A stretch of 64,000 bases of DNA. Source: Lysobacter sp. Root690. GTDB taxonomy: Bacteria; Pseudomonadota; Gammaproteobacteria; Xanthomonadales; Xanthomonadaceae. Each line of letters opens with the position of its first letter. The stretch's first letter is position 1. Below, piece by piece: positions 25,708-34,810 of this stretch. The position numbers and the translations under genes were made by a program. The stretch covers positions 201,392 through 265,391 of the forward strand of contig NZ_LMHM01000018.1 of NCBI RefSeq assembly GCF_001427785.1, in the 5' to 3' direction. The notes under the pieces are model-generated. The model did not search any database and had not been told where the DNA came from. It worked only from the letters and a program-made list of their open reading frames with translations.

Positions 25708-28506
25708 TCACATCTTGTAGCGCAGCCCGAGGAAGTACTGGCGCCCGGTGTGGTGATAGACCGAAACCCGATCGGCGGCCGAATCCACCCACTGATCGTT
25801 GTACTCATCGGTGAGGTTGAGCCCTTCCACGGTCAGCTCCAACTGGTCGTTGATCTTCCAGGACGCCGACATGTCGATGGTCGTCGTGCCCTTGGTGCCT
25901 TCGACATCGGCATTGTTGCGGCCGGGCACGGTGGTCAGGTAATCGTCGCGGTAGGCGGCCGACACGCGCGCACTGAAGCGATCGCCTTCGTAGTAGAGCG
26001 TGGCGTTGTAGGCGTTCTTGGACAGACCCACCAGATCGGTCTTGAGCGACGAAGCACCGGCCGCGGTGACGTACTGGATCTTCGAATCGACGTAGGTGTA
26101 ATTGAACTGCACGCCGAAGTCGTGCCAGAAGCTCGGCAGGAAGGTGAAGGGCTGCTGGTAGCTCAGCTCCAGGCCGCGCAGCTTTCCGCCCGGCGTGTTG
26201 ACCGGAATGTTGAACTGGAACTCATCGGTCGGCAGCGCGCCGGTGCCGGCCAGCAGTTCGTCGGGAAGCCCGGAGGTGTTGTACGGCCGGATCTCGCGCG
26301 AGGTCTGCACGAAGGTGTCGATGTCCTTGTAGAACAAGCCGAGCCCCAACAGCGCTTCTTCGGCGAAGTACCACTCGAAACCCAGGTCGTAGGTCTTGGC
26401 GCGGAACGGGTCGAGCAGCGGATTGCCGCCAGACACCACGCGGTTACCGCCGCTCACGCTCACCGTCACGCCCGGGGTGAGATTGCCCAGGCCCGGACGC
26501 GACATCACCTTGGAGGCGCCGAAGCGGATCAGGAAATCCGGAGTGATGTCGGCGACCAGATTCAACGACGGCAAGGTGTCGCTGTAATCGCGGCCAACCG
26601 TGGTCAACACTGGCGTGGTTCCGGCCAGGGCGAAACCGGTGGAGGACTGTTTGGTCTTGACATGGCGCACGCCGAAATTGCCGCTCAATGGGATCTGGCC
26701 CACTTGGGTGGAGAAATCGGCCTGCAGGTAGTAGCCCAGGTCCTTTTCCTCGACGCTGCGATTGTTGCCGCGCGCGCTGGCGACGTCGGGCGAGACCACG
26801 AAAATCCCGCTGTTGCTGTAGATGCCGAACAACCGGTTGAAGGCGTCGATGTCCGGAATCAGCCAACTGGAATCGTTGTTGCCGCCGACGCTGGTTCCCT
26901 GCAGTCCGATCCGCTTGGTCAGATCGACCAGGTTGGTGCCGGGTGGCAGCGCCGGCACCACCAGTTCCGATGCGCGTCGGCTTTCGCTGCTTTCGAACTG
27001 ATATTTCTTGGACTGCACGCCGCCCTTGATCTTGAAGCCCGGCGCCACATTCCAGCGGAAATCCAGCTGACGATTGTCGAAGGTGTTCTCGGAGGCTTGC
27101 GGACGCAAACGGATTTCCGACACCCCGTTGGCGAAGCTCCAGGCGTTGGGGTCGTTGACGTCGAAGCCGTTGTCGATCACCGGCAAGCGGCTGTTGCCGC
27201 GGTAGTCGTAGCTGTAGCCCTGCACATTGTTGCGATCCAGGGTGACCGTGGTCTGGATCGGGTTGTCGAACTCGGACTTGGCTCGGCCGATCTGGCCGCT
27301 GAGCACGAAGTCGTCGCTGAACTTGTGCTCGCCGTAGAAATTGGCCTGGGTGAACTTGGTGGTGAGTTCGTCGTAACGCGCTTCCGAACGCACGTCGACG
27401 TTGTTGAAACGGCCGAAGACCAGATTGCCGTGTTCGTCGACCTCGCCGTCCAGCACCACGGTCTGCGGCTTGCCGGTACCGGTGCGGCTGAAGGAAATGC
27501 CGTTGAGGAAGTTCTCGGTGCGGGTCGCGTCGAATTTTGCGTACAGCAGGTCCAGCCCCAACTCGGTCTTGTCGCTGACCTTGAACTGCAAGGCGCTGGT
27601 GACGCCCAGGCGTTGTTGATCGTGCTCCATCACTCCGTAACGCGGAATGCGCGGGTGAAAGGTGGTCGGAAGGCGCGCGGCGGCAAACGGCGAGCTGGCG
27701 GCGAAACCACCGCTGCTCGGCCCGTTGTCCCAACGCACGGTGCTGTGCCCTTCCTCGGTCAGGCGGCGATCGGTGTAGGCCACCGACAGCAACGCGCCGA
27801 AACGGCCGTCCATCCAGGTGTTGCTGATCAACGCGGTGGCGCGCGGATCGGTGTCCTTGGACAAATCGTTGAAGCCGAGTTGGCCGCCGGCGACGAAGGT
27901 CAGTCCGTCGTAGTCGAAAGGCCGCGCGGTCTGCAGATCCACGGTGGCGCCGAGCGAGCCTTCTTCGACATCGGCCGACGCGGTCTTGCGTACCTTGAGG
28001 CTGTTGAACAACTCCGATGCGAACACGTTGAAGTCGAAGCCGCGGCCGCGATTGGCGCCGCCGGAACTGTCGGTGCCGCCGGCGGTGGTCAGCGCCTCCA
28101 TGCCGTTGATGCGTACCCGGGTGAAATCGGGGCCCAGGCCGCGCACCGAAATCTGCCGGCCTTCGCCGGCATCGCGCGCGATCGACACGCCCGGAATGCG
28201 CTGCAGCGATTCGGCCAGGTTGAGGTCGGGAAAATCGGCGATGTCCTCGGCGACGATCGCGTCGACGACGCCGACTTCCTCGCGCTTGATGTCCAGCGCC
28301 TGCTGCAGGCTGGCGCGGAAGCCGGTGACGATCACCGCGTCCAGGTTCTTGGCGTCCTGCGTCGATTCCGCGCCCGCCTGCGCGGGCGGTGCCGGATCGG
28401 CGGTGGTCTGCGCGTGCCCGGTCACGGGCGCGATCGACAGTGCCAGCGCGATCGCGCCGGCCAGCATGGTAACCGGTGTCTTTCCTATCACTGACTGCAC
28501 TTGCAT
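25708..28506 (-). CDS. TonB-dependent outer-membrane receptor, probable pectin-oligomer importer
   Basis: This 932-residue receptor starts at ATG 28506 after GGGAGGGGAG. A signal peptide (MLAGAIALALSIAPVTGHAQ) is followed by a TonB box (LDAVIVTG, about residues 55-62), the plug domain (DIADFPDLNLAESLQRIPGV, QISVRGLGPDFTRVRINGM) and a 22-strand barrel ending ...GRQYFLGLRYKM. It belongs to the Caulobacter/Xanthomonas group of carbohydrate TonB receptors. It is divergent from kdgK across an operator-like site, so import of pectin fragments across the outer membrane is the likely job. Substrate is inferred from context only. Confidence 0.92.
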   Translation of the reverse strand: MQVQSVIGKTPVTMLAGAIALALSIAPVTGHAQTTADPAPPAQAGAESTQDAKNLDAVIVTGFRASLQQALDIKREEVGVVDAIVAEDIADFPDLNLAESLQRIPGVSIARDAGEGRQISVRGLGPDFTRVRINGMEALTTAGGTDSSGGANRGRGFDFNVFASELFNSLKVRKTASADVEEGSLGATVDLQTARPFDYDGLTFVAGGQLGFNDLSKDTDPRATALISNTWMDGRFGALLSVAYTDRRLTEEGHSTVRWDNGPSSGGFAASSPFAAARLPTTFHPRIPRYGVMEHDQQRLGVTSALQFKVSDKTELGLDLLYAKFDATRTENFLNGISFSRTGTGKPQTVVLDGEVDEHGNLVFGRFNNVDVRSEARYDELTTKFTQANFYGEHKFSDDFVLSGQIGRAKSEFDNPIQTTVTLDRNNVQGYSYDYRGNSRLPVIDNGFDVNDPNAWSFANGVSEIRLRPQASENTFDNRQLDFRWNVAPGFKIKGGVQSKKYQFESSESRRASELVVPALPPGTNLVDLTKRIGLQGTSVGGNNDSSWLIPDIDAFNRLFGIYSNSGIFVVSPDVASARGNNRSVEEKDLGYYLQADFSTQVGQIPLSGNFGVRHVKTKQSSTGFALAGTTPVLTTVGRDYSDTLPSLNLVADITPDFLIRFGASKVMSRPGLGNLTPGVTVSVSGGNRVVSGGNPLLDPFRAKTYDLGFEWYFAEEALLGLGLFYKDIDTFVQTSREIRPYNTSGLPDELLAGTGALPTDEFQFNIPVNTPGGKLRGLELSYQQPFTFLPSFWHDFGVQFNYTYVDSKIQYVTAAGASSLKTDLVGLSKNAYNATLYYEGDRFSARVSAAYRDDYLTTVPGRNNADVEGTKGTTTIDMSASWKINDQLELTVEGLNLTDEYNDQWVDSAADRVSVYHHTGRQYFLGLRYKM

Positions 28507-28590
28507 TCCGCTCCCCTCCCAAAGGTGTCAGGCCGCTTCTGAGCGGCCTTGACGGGCTTGCTGCGCCTGTTATGGTGTCCCCTGAATGAA

Positions 28591-28608
28591 AATGACACCG
28601 CTGGTCAA
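28591..28608. promoter_or_regulatory. LacI-type operator between the receptor gene and kdgK
   Basis: AATGACACCGCTGGTCAA has the arms TGAC/GTCA around a 7-base centre and matches the pectin-locus operator consensus. It lies about 85 bases from the receptor start and 100 bases from the kdgK start. Confidence 0.55.
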
Positions 28609-28707
28609 AACCCTAACAAAACCTTGAGCGAACAGCATGCTGCGGTGCGCAAATAGTTACGAGAGCTCGGTCACAGGTGACCGTGCCGGCAACCTTGAGG
28701 AGGCCGT

Positions 28708-29727
28708 ATGAGCCGGAAAGTGCTGTGTTTCGGCGAGTTGCTGCTCCGCCTTGCGGCGCCGGCCAGCGAGCGCCTGTTGCAGTCGCCACGCCTGGATATC
28801 TGCGTGGGCGGGGCCGAGGCGAATGTCGCGGTGTCGTTGGCTCGACTCGGTCACGACGTGGGCATGGTCAGTGTCGTTCCCGACAACGCCCTGGGCCAGG
28901 CCGCGGTGGGCGAATTGCGCCGGCACGGCGTGGATACACGGACGATACGCACCGGCGCGGGGCGGATGGGATTGTATTTTCTCGAAGCCGGGGCAATCCA
29001 GCGGCCGAGCCGGGTGCTGTACGACCGCGCCGGCTCGGCATTCGCGCGCGCCGATGCCGACAGCTACGACTGGCCGACGCTGCTGGACGGTGCCGCGTGG
29101 CTGCATTTGTCCGGCGTTACTCCGGCGCTGGGCCCGTCGGGCGCGGCCGCGGCGATCGCCGCCGCGCGCGCGGCGCGTCAAGCCGGCGTACGCATTTGCT
29201 TCGACGGCAACTTCCGCAGTTCGTTGTGGCAGGACTGGGGTGTCGATCCCGCGCCGATCCTGCATGAGTTGATGAGTCACGCCGATGTGCTCGTCGCCGA
29301 CCATCGCGACATCGCCGTCGCCCTGGCGACGCAGATCGAGCCGCATGCCGCCGACAGCGGCTTGGCCAAGGCGGCCGAGCTCGCATTCGCCGCATTCCCG
29401 AACCTGCAACGGCTGGCCTGCACCCAGCGCCAGCAGCGCAATGTCGATCACCATGCCTTGTCGGCGGTGCTGTTCCATCGCGACGGCTCGGTGATCTGGA
29501 CGCCATCGTACGAGTTGCCATCGATCGTGGATCGCATCGGCACCGGCGATGCGTTCGCCGCGGGACTGCTGCATGGACTGTTGCGCGCAATGAGCGACGA
29601 GGACGGGCTGCGTTTCGCGTTGGCCGCGGCCAGCCTGAAACACTCGGTGCCCGGTGATTTCAATCTGGTCGATGCGCAGGAAATAGAAGATCTGCTTGGC
29701 GGCAGTGGGTTTCACGTACGACGCTGA
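28708..29727 (+). CDS. kdgK: 2-keto-3-deoxygluconate kinase, PfkB family
   Basis: The 339-residue protein follows a strong GAGGAGG site. PfkB signatures are present: VGGAEANVAVSLARLG near residue 36 and DRIGTGDAFAAGLLHG with catalytic D281. KdgK phosphorylates KDG, the product of KduD, to KDPG, which KDPG aldolase (not in this window) splits to pyruvate and glyceraldehyde-3-phosphate. Divergence from the pectin receptor and the shared operator region support KDG kinase rather than another PfkB sugar kinase. Confidence 0.88.
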   Translation: MSRKVLCFGELLLRLAAPASERLLQSPRLDICVGGAEANVAVSLARLGHDVGMVSVVPDNALGQAAVGELRRHGVDTRTIRTGAGRMGLYFLEAGAIQRPSRVLYDRAGSAFARADADSYDWPTLLDGAAWLHLSGVTPALGPSGAAAAIAAARAARQAGVRICFDGNFRSSLWQDWGVDPAPILHELMSHADVLVADHRDIAVALATQIEPHAADSGLAKAAELAFAAFPNLQRLACTQRQQRNVDHHALSAVLFHRDGSVIWTPSYELPSIVDRIGTGDAFAAGLLHGLLRAMSDEDGLRFALAAASLKHSVPGDFNLVDAQEIEDLLGGSGFHVRR

Positions 29728-29819
29728 AACCTAGCCCCCGTTGCAAGGCGCTTGCCGAGCGGGCGCCGCATGCGCCGTTGCACGCTGCGCTCTCGAATGA
29801 AAGCGTCATGCGTTTTACA

Positions 29820-30704
29820 TTATTCCCAGCGGCTCCACACTGCACCGTCGAACGAGAATAAATTCCGTTGACCGACTGACCACAGCACATCTTCCGCGTC
29901 GGTCAGCTTGTAACAACTTTCGGGCGCATCGGCTCCGAACTCGACCGGTACCAGTGCGTCGCCATACAGCGCGTACAAGCTGCTCGTGCTTGCGACGTAG
30001 ACTCGCCCCTTGTACCAGCGCACGTCCCAAAAATCGTCCGTCAGCCCTTCGGTATTCAGCGCCTCCCACTCACGGCCTCGACCGCGCAGCAAAGTCCCGG
30101 ACTGGCCGCAGGCGTAGACCAGACCATCGCCGCCGCAACAGATACCGGACAACACGATATCGACTCTGGTTTCGCATCGGCTCCAGGCATCGCCCCGCCA
30201 ATGCCACACCTCGCCGCCCCAGCCCGCGGCATAGAGATCGTTCGCACCGAACCCGTCGATCGCCTCAAAGCCCGCGACCTCGTTATCGGCCTCCACACCC
30301 GGCGCGTGCATGGCGGTCCATCGCCGTTCGTGTCCACGCCGGAAAACCGTACGGTTCATCCCGAAGGCATAAGCGTAACCATCGACCGTCGCGCAACCGC
30401 GCAGATCGAAAGCACCCGCTATCTTTTCGCTGCCTTCCTGTCCGCCGACATAGGTGAAGACCGTGCCGTCGCCCGCGACGACCACGAGCTTTTCACTCGG
30501 CAGCTTCGCCACGCACATTCCGACCGCGTGCCAGGCCAGATCCTTCACATTGGCGATCTCGCCTTCGTCAAGGCTCCCGAGCCGCGTATGCACGGTTCCG
30601 TTGCGCTGCAGCTTCTTGTCCTGCAGCGCGAGATAGACCAGATCGTTGAAACGCGCCGCGCCGCGGGAGATGAGATTTTGCTTGGACAAGCCCAGTCGCG
30701 CCAT
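29820..30704 (-). CDS. Hypothetical beta-propeller-like protein, cytoplasmic
   Basis: I do not recognise the family with certainty. The 294-residue product has no signal peptide or membrane segment. It contains repeated short beta-rich units with G-x-G-x-V/Y patterns (VVVAGDGTVFTYVGGQEG, DLYAAGWGGEVWHWRGDAW, LVYACGQSGTLLRGRGREW, LYALYGDALVPVEFG), about six or seven blades, as in YCF48/WD40-like propellers. An AAGGAA site precedes ATG 30704, and a GC-rich hairpin (30736-30754) lies in the leader. It is convergent with kdgK and appears to be a single-gene unit. Confidence 0.7.
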   Translation of the reverse strand: MARLGLSKQNLISRGAARFNDLVYLALQDKKLQRNGTVHTRLGSLDEGEIANVKDLAWHAVGMCVAKLPSEKLVVVAGDGTVFTYVGGQEGSEKIAGAFDLRGCATVDGYAYAFGMNRTVFRRGHERRWTAMHAPGVEADNEVAGFEAIDGFGANDLYAAGWGGEVWHWRGDAWSRCETRVDIVLSGICCGGDGLVYACGQSGTLLRGRGREWEALNTEGLTDDFWDVRWYKGRVYVASTSSLYALYGDALVPVEFGADAPESCYKLTDAEDVLWSVGQRNLFSFDGAVWSRWE

Positions 30705-31121
30705 TTCGCGTTTCCTTGGATACAGATCGCTTCACCCCGGGCATCTTGCCCGGGTTCGATGCGGCGCCTCACAAGGCGCGCAAGCGCATAGGCTGCCAAG
30801 GGCGATCCAGACGGTCAACATCCGCCTCGGGCTTCGACTTGAGCTTCACGCAGCGGATCTGCCGGGTCATGCAATTCGAAGCCGCCAGTGATGCAGCTGA
30901 TACCGATGCGCCGGTCCGTGACGGGCCATCATCTGACCTCATTACGGTTACCGCCACGAAAACATTTTCGCTCGGCGTGCCGAATGGGCTTGGGTAGTCA
31001 GCCGCATCGCGGATCAGCGCGCACCTGCGGATCGGGCTTGTTCGGTGTAGATGGCGATATCTGCCGGCGCTGCGTTTACAAAACGTCCAGGGCCCTTTCG
31101 ATGCGGCGAGCGCGACTCGCG
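30705..31121. other. Intergenic region with one GC-rich hairpin
   Basis: The 417 bases hold no convincing gene. CCCGGGC/GCCCGGG (30736-30742 and 30748-30754) forms a 7-base-pair hairpin in the leader of the propeller gene. A 33-codon minus-strand frame from 30870 starts MTRQIRCVKLK, faintly like the start of a YggX Fe-trafficking protein, but has no ribosome site and ends early. Confidence 0.5.
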
Positions 31122-31619
31122 TCAGGTCATCGACGCGAGCGCCTCATAGTCCAGCAGCGTCGCGCCGGTGTTCGCCAACGCAGCGCCGAGCCGCTCGTGC
31201 ACCGACGATTCGGCGTCGACCAGCACCAGGATGCGACCGGCGGCGATCTCGTCGTCGAATTTCTGCCGGATGGGATCGGGCAAGGCCGCGCCCATGAGCG
31301 CCGACGCCCAGGTGCCGACCAGCGCCCCGACCGCGCCGACCACCGCCGCGCCCGCCAGGGTGATGCCGACCGGAGTGATGACGGTCGCGGCCAGGCCGGC
31401 CAGCAACCCGGTCGCGCCGCCTAAGCCGGCGCCGCGGATCGCCGCCGGCATGAAATCCGTGTCGGCTTCCTTGTGCCGGTTGGGAATACTCTGCAGTTCG
31501 ATATCCGAACGCGCCACCAGCGAAATATCGTCGTCGCTGACTCCCTGGGCGCGCAATGCGTCGACGGCGCGCGTGGCCTGGGCGATGTCGTCGGTTCGGT
31601 AAACGCGGCGCTGTTTCAT
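31122..31619 (-). CDS. Glycine-rich membrane-associated hypothetical protein (general-stress-like)
   Basis: The 165-residue product has an N-terminal soluble alpha/beta domain (YRTDDIAQATRAVDALRAQG, SLVARSDIELQSIP) and a central Gly/Ala-rich hydrophobic stretch (GAGLGGATGLLAGLAATVI then GITLAGAAVVGAVGALVGTW), then a C-terminal soluble part with ILVLVDAESSVHERLGAALA. This layout is common in DUF1269-like and YflT/general-stress proteins whose glycine-zipper core inserts in membranes. Biochemical function is unknown. Neighbouring genes are also stress-type. Confidence 0.75.
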   Translation of the reverse strand: MKQRRVYRTDDIAQATRAVDALRAQGVSDDDISLVARSDIELQSIPNRHKEADTDFMPAAIRGAGLGGATGLLAGLAATVITPVGITLAGAAVVGAVGALVGTWASALMGAALPDPIRQKFDDEIAAGRILVLVDAESSVHERLGAALANTGATLLDYEALASMT

Positions 31620-31843
31620 ATGAATGACCTGCCGTTGGATGACTCAAACCTGCACGGCCGTTCGTTAGCCGCCCGCGAAGATCGCGAGCCGCCACGCATT
31701 CATCCGCTTCGACATTAACCGTACAGCTGCGATCGCATGTCGAGCACATCGCCGTCTATTTCATCGTCTATCGCCGCGGATTTCACGTCGATGAAAGATG
31801 CGCTGGCTTAGGTTCGGTGCTGATCGCATCAGCAGGAGGCGTC

Positions 31844-32902
31844 ATGGCCAAGAAGACCGGGAATGGAGAACGCTCGATTCCGTCGCCGGACAGCCCATCG
31901 GGTCCATCGGGTTCCGGTTCTGACTCCGGCGCGGGCGCGACCGTTCGCCGCCAAAAGGCCATCCAGCGCCGGGTCGACGCGCTCGATCGAGGCAAGCCCG
32001 ACAAGCAAGGGAAAACCGCGAAAAAACCCGCGGTCCAGGCCGGCGAGCGCGCGCAACCGGAAAACCCGTTGCCGAAACAACATCAGGTCAAGCCCGGGCA
32101 CGAGCACATGCTCAATCCGGCGCCGAAGTTCATGGCGCCCGATTACCGCGGCAGCGGAAAGCTACAGGGCAAGGTCGCGCTGATCACCGGCGGCGATTCC
32201 GGCATAGGCCGCGCGGTGGCGGTGCTGTTCGCGCGCGAAGGCGCCGACGTCGCGATCGTCTATCTCAACGAGCATCAGGACGCGCAGGACACGCGCATGT
32301 TCATCGACCAGGAAGGCCAGCGCAGCCTGGCGATCAGCGGCGACGTGCGCGACCGGGCGTTCTGCGACGACGCGGTCGCGCAAACCATCGCCGCGTTCGG
32401 CCGACTCGACATTCTGGTCAACAACGCCGCGTTCCAAGCGCATTGCGATTCGCTTGAAGACCTCGGCGACGAACATCTGCAGGAGACCCTGCAGACCAAC
32501 ATCGCCGGTTATTTTCATATGGCGCGCGCGGCCCTTCCGCACCTGGGCAACGGTTCGGCGATCATCAACACTGGCTCGGAGACCGGTCTTTTCGGCCACA
32601 AGACCTTGCTGGACTACTCGGCGACCAAGGGCGCGATCCACGCCTTCACCCTGTCGCTCGCCAGCCAGTTGCTGCCGCGTGGCATCCGCGTGAACGCGGT
32701 GGCGCCCGGTCCGGTCTGGACTCCGCTCAATCCCGCCGACAAATCGGCCGAGGACGTGGCGAAATTCGGCGCCGACAGCGACATGGGCCGGCCCGCCCAG
32801 CCCGAGGAAATTTCTCCCGCCTACGTATTCCTCGCTTCGCCGGTGACCGCGTCCTATGTCAACGGCGTGGTGCTGCCGGTCATGGGAGGGCCCAGAGGAT
32901 GA
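31844..32902 (+). CDS. YghA-like SDR family oxidoreductase
   Basis: The start at ATG 31844 follows AGGAGG and gives 352 residues. The first 85 residues are a charged, disordered Pro/Ser/Lys/Arg-rich tail. The SDR domain then shows VALITGGDSGIGRAVA (cofactor loop), NNAAFQ, catalytic Ser in IINTGSETGLFG, and YSATKGAIHAF with Tyr/Lys, plus the PVWTPLNP segment typical of the YghA/YhxC subgroup. These enzymes are NADP-dependent and often induced by general stress. The long N-terminal tail is unusual, since most members have about 40 residues before the fold. Confidence 0.88.
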   Translation: MAKKTGNGERSIPSPDSPSGPSGSGSDSGAGATVRRQKAIQRRVDALDRGKPDKQGKTAKKPAVQAGERAQPENPLPKQHQVKPGHEHMLNPAPKFMAPDYRGSGKLQGKVALITGGDSGIGRAVAVLFAREGADVAIVYLNEHQDAQDTRMFIDQEGQRSLAISGDVRDRAFCDDAVAQTIAAFGRLDILVNNAAFQAHCDSLEDLGDEHLQETLQTNIAGYFHMARAALPHLGNGSAIINTGSETGLFGHKTLLDYSATKGAIHAFTLSLASQLLPRGIRVNAVAPGPVWTPLNPADKSAEDVAKFGADSDMGRPAQPEEISPAYVFLASPVTASYVNGVVLPVMGGPRG

Positions 32903-33041
32903 CCGAACGCGCTGCATCGTTGCCAGCGCCTGCGTGCCGCGCTGAATCGTTCACGACGCCGCGCGGAACTTCACACCGATCGAATCCCGTGGCTTCTAAG
33001 TTTCCTCATCGGCGTCATAAGGCGCTCTGAGGAGAACTTCA

Positions 33042-33659
33042 ATGGCCAAGAACGCACAAGATTCCGCGCAAGTCGAAGAACTGCTGTATCAGGCATTGGA
33101 AACCGAACTCGGCGGCATCCAGATATACGAAACCGCGATCCGTTGCGCGGTTAACGACGATCTGCGAAAGGAATGGAACGAGTATCTGGATGAAACCCGC
33201 ACCCATCGCAAGGTGCTGTTGAACGTGTTCGAGGAACTCGGTCTCGATCCCGATACCCCCACGCCCGGACGCAAAGTGGTCGGCCACATCGGCAAATCAC
33301 TGGTCAAGGCAATGGAGATGGCGTTGGCGGCGGGCGACCCGGCCGCGGCCGAACTGGTCGCCGGCGAATGCGTGGTACTGGCCGAAACCAAGGATCATCT
33401 GAACTGGGAGCTGATCGGCCACGTCGCCAAGCACGGCAAGGGCCCGCAGGTGAAAGTCCTCCAGGCCGCATTCGAAGCGGTCGAACAGGACGAAGACCAT
33501 CACCTGTATCACACTCAGGGTTGGACCCGAGAGTTGTGGATCCAGTCGCTGGGTTTCCCCGCGGTGCTGCCGCCGCCGGAAGAGATCAAGCAGGTCGAAA
33601 CCGCGATCGGCGCGTCGCGCGCCGAGCAGGCGCGCGATCAGATGTTGAAGAAGAACTGA
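33042..33659 (+). CDS. Ferritin-like (four-helix) hypothetical protein
   Basis: The 205-residue protein follows a GAGGAG site. It is all-helical with acidic and histidine residues spaced as in diiron ferritin-like domains: LYQALETELGGIQIYETAI in helix A, EYLDETRTHRKVLLNVFEEL in helix B, ECVVLAETKDHLNWELIGHV in helix C and EAVEQDEDHHLYHTQGWTREL in helix D. It ends in a basic tail. Related proteins sit in stress regulons. Metal content and activity are not shown by sequence. Confidence 0.75.
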   Translation: MAKNAQDSAQVEELLYQALETELGGIQIYETAIRCAVNDDLRKEWNEYLDETRTHRKVLLNVFEELGLDPDTPTPGRKVVGHIGKSLVKAMEMALAAGDPAAAELVAGECVVLAETKDHLNWELIGHVAKHGKGPQVKVLQAAFEAVEQDEDHHLYHTQGWTRELWIQSLGFPAVLPPPEEIKQVETAIGASRAEQARDQMLKKN

Positions 33660-33702
33660 CCCGCAAGCGACCAGCGACAGATTGCGTGGAAAACCCGACG
33701 CC

Positions 33703-34548
33703 GTGACCGCGCGCACCCTCAAGCTGGCAACCTTCAACATCAACGGAGTGCGCACGCGCCTTCCGCATCTGCTGCAATGGTTGCAACGCGAATCCCCGGA
33801 CATCGTGTGTCTGCAGGAACTTAAGGCCGAGGACGCTGCGTTTCCGCTGCAAGCGGTGAACGATGCGGGGTATGGCGCGCTGTGGCGCGGACAGCGGGCG
33901 TGGAACGGCGTCGCCATTCTCGCCCGCGACGCGGACCCGATCGAGAGCCGCAGGGCGCTTCCAGGCGATCGCAACGACGATCAAGGCCGTTATCTGGAAG
34001 CGGCCGTCCATGGCCTGATCGTCGCATGTCTTTATCTGCCCAACGGCAATCCACGGCCGGGACCGAAATTCGACTACAAACTGCGCTGGTTCGACCGATT
34101 GATCGCGCACGCGAACGAGTTGGTGCGCAGCGGTCATCCCGTGGTGCTGGCCGGCGACTTCAATGTCGTGCCCACCGACGCGGATATCTACGATCCGCGC
34201 TCGTGGCGCAAGGACGCTCTGCTGCAACCCGAAAGCCGCGAGCGTTACGCTCGTTTGCTCGCGCAGGGTTGGACCGACGCGCTGCATGAGCGTCATCCCG
34301 ATCCACCGCTGTTCACGTTCTGGGACTATTTCCGCCAGCACTGGCAACGCGATGCGGGCCTGCGCATCGACCACATCCTGCTGAGTCCGCAGCTGGCCCC
34401 GCGATTGAAAGACGTCGGCGTCGATCGCTGGGTCCGCGGTCTGGTCAAGCCCAGCGATCACGCGCCCGCGTGGGTCACGCTGGGGAGATCCGCATCGCGC
34501 GCGAAGCCGCGCGGCCGATCCAAGCGACCGACCGCAGACGCCGGATGA
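33703..34548 (+). CDS. xthA: Exodeoxyribonuclease III (AP endonuclease, XthA family)
   Basis: I place the start at GTG 33703 (281 residues); TTG 33682 in the same frame is an alternative. Exonuclease III motifs are clear: LATFNINGVRTRLPHLLQWL, PDIVCLQELK with the metal-binding Glu, YLPNGNPRPGPKFDYKL, VVLAGDFNVVPTDADIY with Asp/Asn, and the C-terminal LVKPSDHAPAWVTL with the catalytic histidine. It repairs abasic sites and trims 3' ends. The terminal 20 residues are a basic Arg/Lys tail, possibly for DNA contact. Confidence 0.92.
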   Translation: MTARTLKLATFNINGVRTRLPHLLQWLQRESPDIVCLQELKAEDAAFPLQAVNDAGYGALWRGQRAWNGVAILARDADPIESRRALPGDRNDDQGRYLEAAVHGLIVACLYLPNGNPRPGPKFDYKLRWFDRLIAHANELVRSGHPVVLAGDFNVVPTDADIYDPRSWRKDALLQPESRERYARLLAQGWTDALHERHPDPPLFTFWDYFRQHWQRDAGLRIDHILLSPQLAPRLKDVGVDRWVRGLVKPSDHAPAWVTLGRSASRAKPRGRSKRPTADAG

Positions 34549-34810
34549 TGCGTGGCGGACACATCGGTACGAACGCGACGCGGCATTAACTATTCGAACG
34601 CTAGCTTTTGCGAAGCAAGAACCGACGCCGAGGCGTGCGGGCGCGGGCTCCGGGCGACGACTGTTCGCCGGATGAAGCTGGGGATTTTGGTGAGGATCGG
34701 TACGGCCCGCGGGCACGGTCACCGGTTGCCTGTCGTCTCCGATTCATTACGCCGAGCACGCGCCGCCTGCCCGCCTACGAACATCCACCCACCTTCGCCG
34801 AGCACGTCCA

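Noticed and set aside
25750..28494. 914-codon plus-strand frame opposite the TonB receptor gene
   Set aside because: Shadow frame; the receptor on the minus strand has signal peptide, TonB box, plug and barrel end.
30769..30870. Short minus-strand frame starting MTRQIRCVKLK, possible YggX remnant
   Set aside because: Similarity is limited to a few residues, there is no ribosome site, and the frame stops after 33 codons.
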